Assembly (NCBI GenBank): GCA_050250795.1
Contig: JBFWNZ010000250.1
Span: 1-6,025 of the forward strand
DNA length: 6,025 nucleotides
Direction: 5' to 3'
Source of the DNA: JBFWNZ01 sp050250795
GTDB lineage: Bacteria; Pseudomonadota; Alphaproteobacteria; UBA8366
The position numbers and the translations under genes were made by a program. This document shows positions 3,869 through 6,025 of the stretch, piece by piece (position 1 is the stretch's first letter; every line of letters begins with the position of its first letter). Under the pieces are notes generated by a model. The model ran no database searches. It worked only from the letters and a program-made list of their open reading frames with translations, and had not been told where the DNA came from.

Positions 3869-6025
3869 GTGCATCTGCTTCAGGCACAGGCGGGCGTCGT
3901 CTCCGACGGGTCGGAAGCGGTCGATCTCGGCCAGACGCCGGGCGATATCGTGTTCCTGTCGGCGGCCGACACCGAACTGGCCGCCCTGGCGGCCGCCCGT
4001 GCGGAGCTCGGCGGCGGCTATCCGCGCCTGCGGCTGGCGAACCTTCTCCAGCTTCGCCACAACCTTTCGGTGGACCTGTACCGCGACGCGGTGATCGGCC
4101 ATGCGAAGCTGGTGATCGTCCATCTCCTCGGCGGCACCGGCTACTGGCCCTATGGAATGGAGCAGGTGGTCGAGGCGTGCCGCGAGGGCGGCATCGCGCT
4201 GGCCCTGCTGCCCGGCGACGACAAGCCGGACCCCGAATTCCAGGCCCGTTCCACCCTGCCCGCCACGGCCTGCCACCGCCTCTGGCAGTATCTCGTGCAT
4301 GGCGGTCCTGCCAATGCGCGCAACTTGCTCGCCTATGCCGCCGACCTCACCGGCACGCCGATGGACTGGGCGGAGCCAGCGCCGCTGCTCCGCGCCGGCC
4401 CTTACTGGCCCGGCGAGACGCCGCAGGGCGTGGACGACCTCCGCCCGCATTGGATCGACGGCGCCCCCGTGGCGGCGCTCGTCTTCTATCGCGCGCTGGT
4501 CCAGGCCGGAAACCTCGCCGCGGTCGATGCGCTGATCGACGCACTCAGGGCCCGCGGCGTGAACCCGCTGCCGGTCTATATTTCCAGCCTCAAGGAGCCG
4601 GTCGCCGCCGGCATCCTGCACGGTCTGCTGGCCGAAGGCGCGGCCGGCCTCGTGCTCAACGCCACCGGCTTCGCCGTTTCCAGCCCCGGCGCCGCGCGCC
4701 AGCCCACCCCCTTCGACGACCGGGACTGCCCCGTCCTCCAGGTCGTCTTCGCCGGCAGCGCCGAAGCGACATGGCGCGAGGGCCAGCGCGGCCTGTCGGC
4801 GACCGACATCGCGATGAACGTGGCCCTGCCCGAGGTCGACGGCCGCATCCTCAGCCGCGCCGTCTCGTTCAAGGCGCCGGCCCGCTTCGACGCGCTGACC
4901 GAATGCCCGATCCTGACCTATGCGCCGGTCGCCGACCGCGTCGCCTTCGTCGCCGACCTCGCCGCCAACTGGCTGCGGCTGCGCGCCAAGCCGGCGGCCG
5001 AGCGCCGCGTCGCCGTCGTGCTCGCCAACTATCCGGGCCGCGACGGCCGCATCGGCAACGGGGTCGGCCTCGACACGCCCGCCGGCACTTGCGTGCTGCT
5101 GAACGCGATGGCCCAGGCCGGCTATCCGCTTCGCGATCTGCCCGCCGATGGCGCCGCCCTGATCGCACGTCTGCTCGCCGGCCCGACCAACGGCCATCCC
5201 CGGCGCCCGGCGGAGGAGACCCTGCCCCGGCCGGACTACGAGTACTTCTTCGCGGCACTGCCCGAATCCGTGCGCCGCGCGGTGCTGGAGCGCTGGGGAC
5301 CGCCCGAGCGCGATCCCTTCTACCGTCCGGGCGAGATCGACTGCGGGGCCTTCGCGATCCCCGCCTTCCGCTGCGGCGGCGTGGCGGTCGCCCTCCAGCC
5401 CTCGCGCGCGCCCGGCCTCGACCCGACCGCCACCTATCACAGCGGCGACCTCGTGCCGCCGCATGGCTATCTCGCCTTTTATGCCTGGCTGCGCGAGGGC
5501 TTCCGCGCCGATGCCGTCCTCCATATGGGCAAGCACGGCAACCTGGAATGGCTGCCCGGCAAGGCGCTGGCCCTGTCGGCCGAGTGCTTCCCCGAGGCCG
5601 CGCTGGGGCCGCTGCCGCATGTCTATCCCTTCATCGTCAACGACCCCGGCGAGGGAACGCAGGCGAAGCGCCGCGCCCAGGCCGTCATCGTCGACCACCT
5701 GACGCCGCCGCTGACGCGCGCCGAAAGCTATGGCCCGCTGGCCGACCTGGAGCGGCTGGTGGACGAGTATTACGACGCGGCCTCGGTCGATCCGCGCCGC
5801 CTGCCGGTGCTGCGCGACGAAATCCTCGACCTCACCCGCCGCATCGGCCTCGACCGCGACTGCGGCATCGCGCCCGAGGACGACGAGGCCGCCGCGCTGA
5901 CCAAGCTCGACAACCATCTCTGCGAATTGAAGGAACTCCAGATCCGCGACGGGCTGCACGTCTTCGGCACGGTGCCGGACGGCGCGCAGCGGGCCGGCCT
6001 GCTGGTCGCGCTGGCGCGGCTGCCG
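3869..6025 (+). CDS. cobN: Cobaltochelatase large subunit CobN (N-terminal part; continues beyond window)
   Basis: CobN is the large, tetrapyrrole-binding subunit of the ATP-dependent CobNST chelatase, which inserts Co(II) into hydrogenobyrinic acid a,c-diamide in the cytosol; it is the counterpart of magnesium chelatase BchH/ChlH. The window holds 719 codons, a little over half of the roughly 1,250 residues usual for the family, with no internal stop or frameshift. Landmarks include the N-terminal segment VHLLQAQAGVVSDGSEAVDL, typical of CobN; LSAADTEL (about 34-41); HLLGGTGYWPYG (85-96); IGNGVGLDTPAG (395-406); and the family signature HMGKHGNLEWLPGK (552-565), followed by FIVNDPGEGTQAKRRAQAVIVDHL. 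The start is GTG at 3869, four bases after the cobW stop and with no clear ribosome binding site, so translation probably depends on ribosomes finishing cobW. The start fits the known MHLL-type N-terminus of CobN proteins. CobS and CobT, the AAA+ partners, are not in the window. Confidence 0.96.
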   Translation, partial: MHLLQAQAGVVSDGSEAVDLGQTPGDIVFLSAADTELAALAAARAELGGGYPRLRLANLLQLRHNLSVDLYRDAVIGHAKLVIVHLLGGTGYWPYGMEQVVEACREGGIALALLPGDDKPDPEFQARSTLPATACHRLWQYLVHGGPANARNLLAYAADLTGTPMDWAEPAPLLRAGPYWPGETPQGVDDLRPHWIDGAPVAALVFYRALVQAGNLAAVDALIDALRARGVNPLPVYISSLKEPVAAGILHGLLAEGAAGLVLNATGFAVSSPGAARQPTPFDDRDCPVLQVVFAGSAEATWREGQRGLSATDIAMNVALPEVDGRILSRAVSFKAPARFDALTECPILTYAPVADRVAFVADLAANWLRLRAKPAAERRVAVVLANYPGRDGRIGNGVGLDTPAGTCVLLNAMAQAGYPLRDLPADGAALIARLLAGPTNGHPRRPAEETLPRPDYEYFFAALPESVRRAVLERWGPPERDPFYRPGEIDCGAFAIPAFRCGGVAVALQPSRAPGLDPTATYHSGDLVPPHGYLAFYAWLREGFRADAVLHMGKHGNLEWLPGKALALSAECFPEAALGPLPHVYPFIVNDPGEGTQAKRRAQAVIVDHLTPPLTRAESYGPLADLERLVDEYYDAASVDPRRLPVLRDEILDLTRRIGLDRDCGIAPEDDEAAALTKLDNHLCELKELQIRDGLHVFGTVPDGAQRAGLLVALARLP

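Noticed and set aside
3683..5959. 758-codon open frame on the minus strand opposite cobN
   Set aside because: Long antisense frames are expected in very GC-rich genes because stop codons are rare. The translation has no recognisable domain, while the plus strand encodes unmistakable CobN.

Overview
The window is very GC-rich DNA with dense, overlapping genes. It is almost certainly from an alphaproteobacterium that makes cobalamin (vitamin B12) by the aerobic, late-cobalt-insertion route. The evidence is the pair CobW and CobN in one operon, CobN being the large subunit of the aerobic cobaltochelatase. I cannot fix the order or genus from the sequence alone.

Layout. Bases 1-109 (minus strand) hold only the first 36 codons of an unrecognised gene. 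Bases 189-1915 (minus strand) hold two genes read leftwards: a RimJ/RimL-type GNAT acetyltransferase (1208-1915), then cobC (189-1211), the PLP-dependent threonine-phosphate decarboxylase (named CobD in Salmonella). They overlap by four bases (GTGA). Bases 1916-2257 are the control region of a divergent plus-strand operon: a TTGACA promoter element, a complete cobalamin riboswitch (about 1979-2167), a regulatory hairpin region, and an 18-codon open frame (2205-2261) with a strong ribosome binding site. Then come cobU (2258-2833; CobP in Pseudomonas denitrificans naming), cobW (2830-3864) and the first 719 codons of cobN (3869 to the window end). Junctions are very tight: GTGA overlap between the short frame and cobU, ATGA overlap between cobU and cobW, and four bases between cobW and cobN.

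How the genes work together. CobN, with CobS and CobT encoded elsewhere, inserts cobalt into hydrogenobyrinic acid a,c-diamide; CobW is a metal-binding GTPase linked to cobalt supply for that step. CobC makes (R)-1-amino-2-propanol phosphate for the nucleotide-loop linker. CobU phosphorylates adenosylcobinamide and adds GMP to form adenosylcobinamide-GDP. The riboswitch should shut down the cobU-cobW-cobN operon when adenosylcobalamin is plentiful; cobC lies on the other strand and is outside that control.

The most unusual point is at the riboswitch exit. The well-placed ribosome binding site and AUG, which the regulatory hairpin can mask, are not in the cobU frame. They open an 18-codon frame whose stop overlaps the best cobU start, suggesting that the riboswitch acts on a leader peptide and reaches cobU by translational coupling. 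A frameshift or base error is the main alternative. I see no new multi-gene system, IS element, CRISPR array, tRNA or rRNA.
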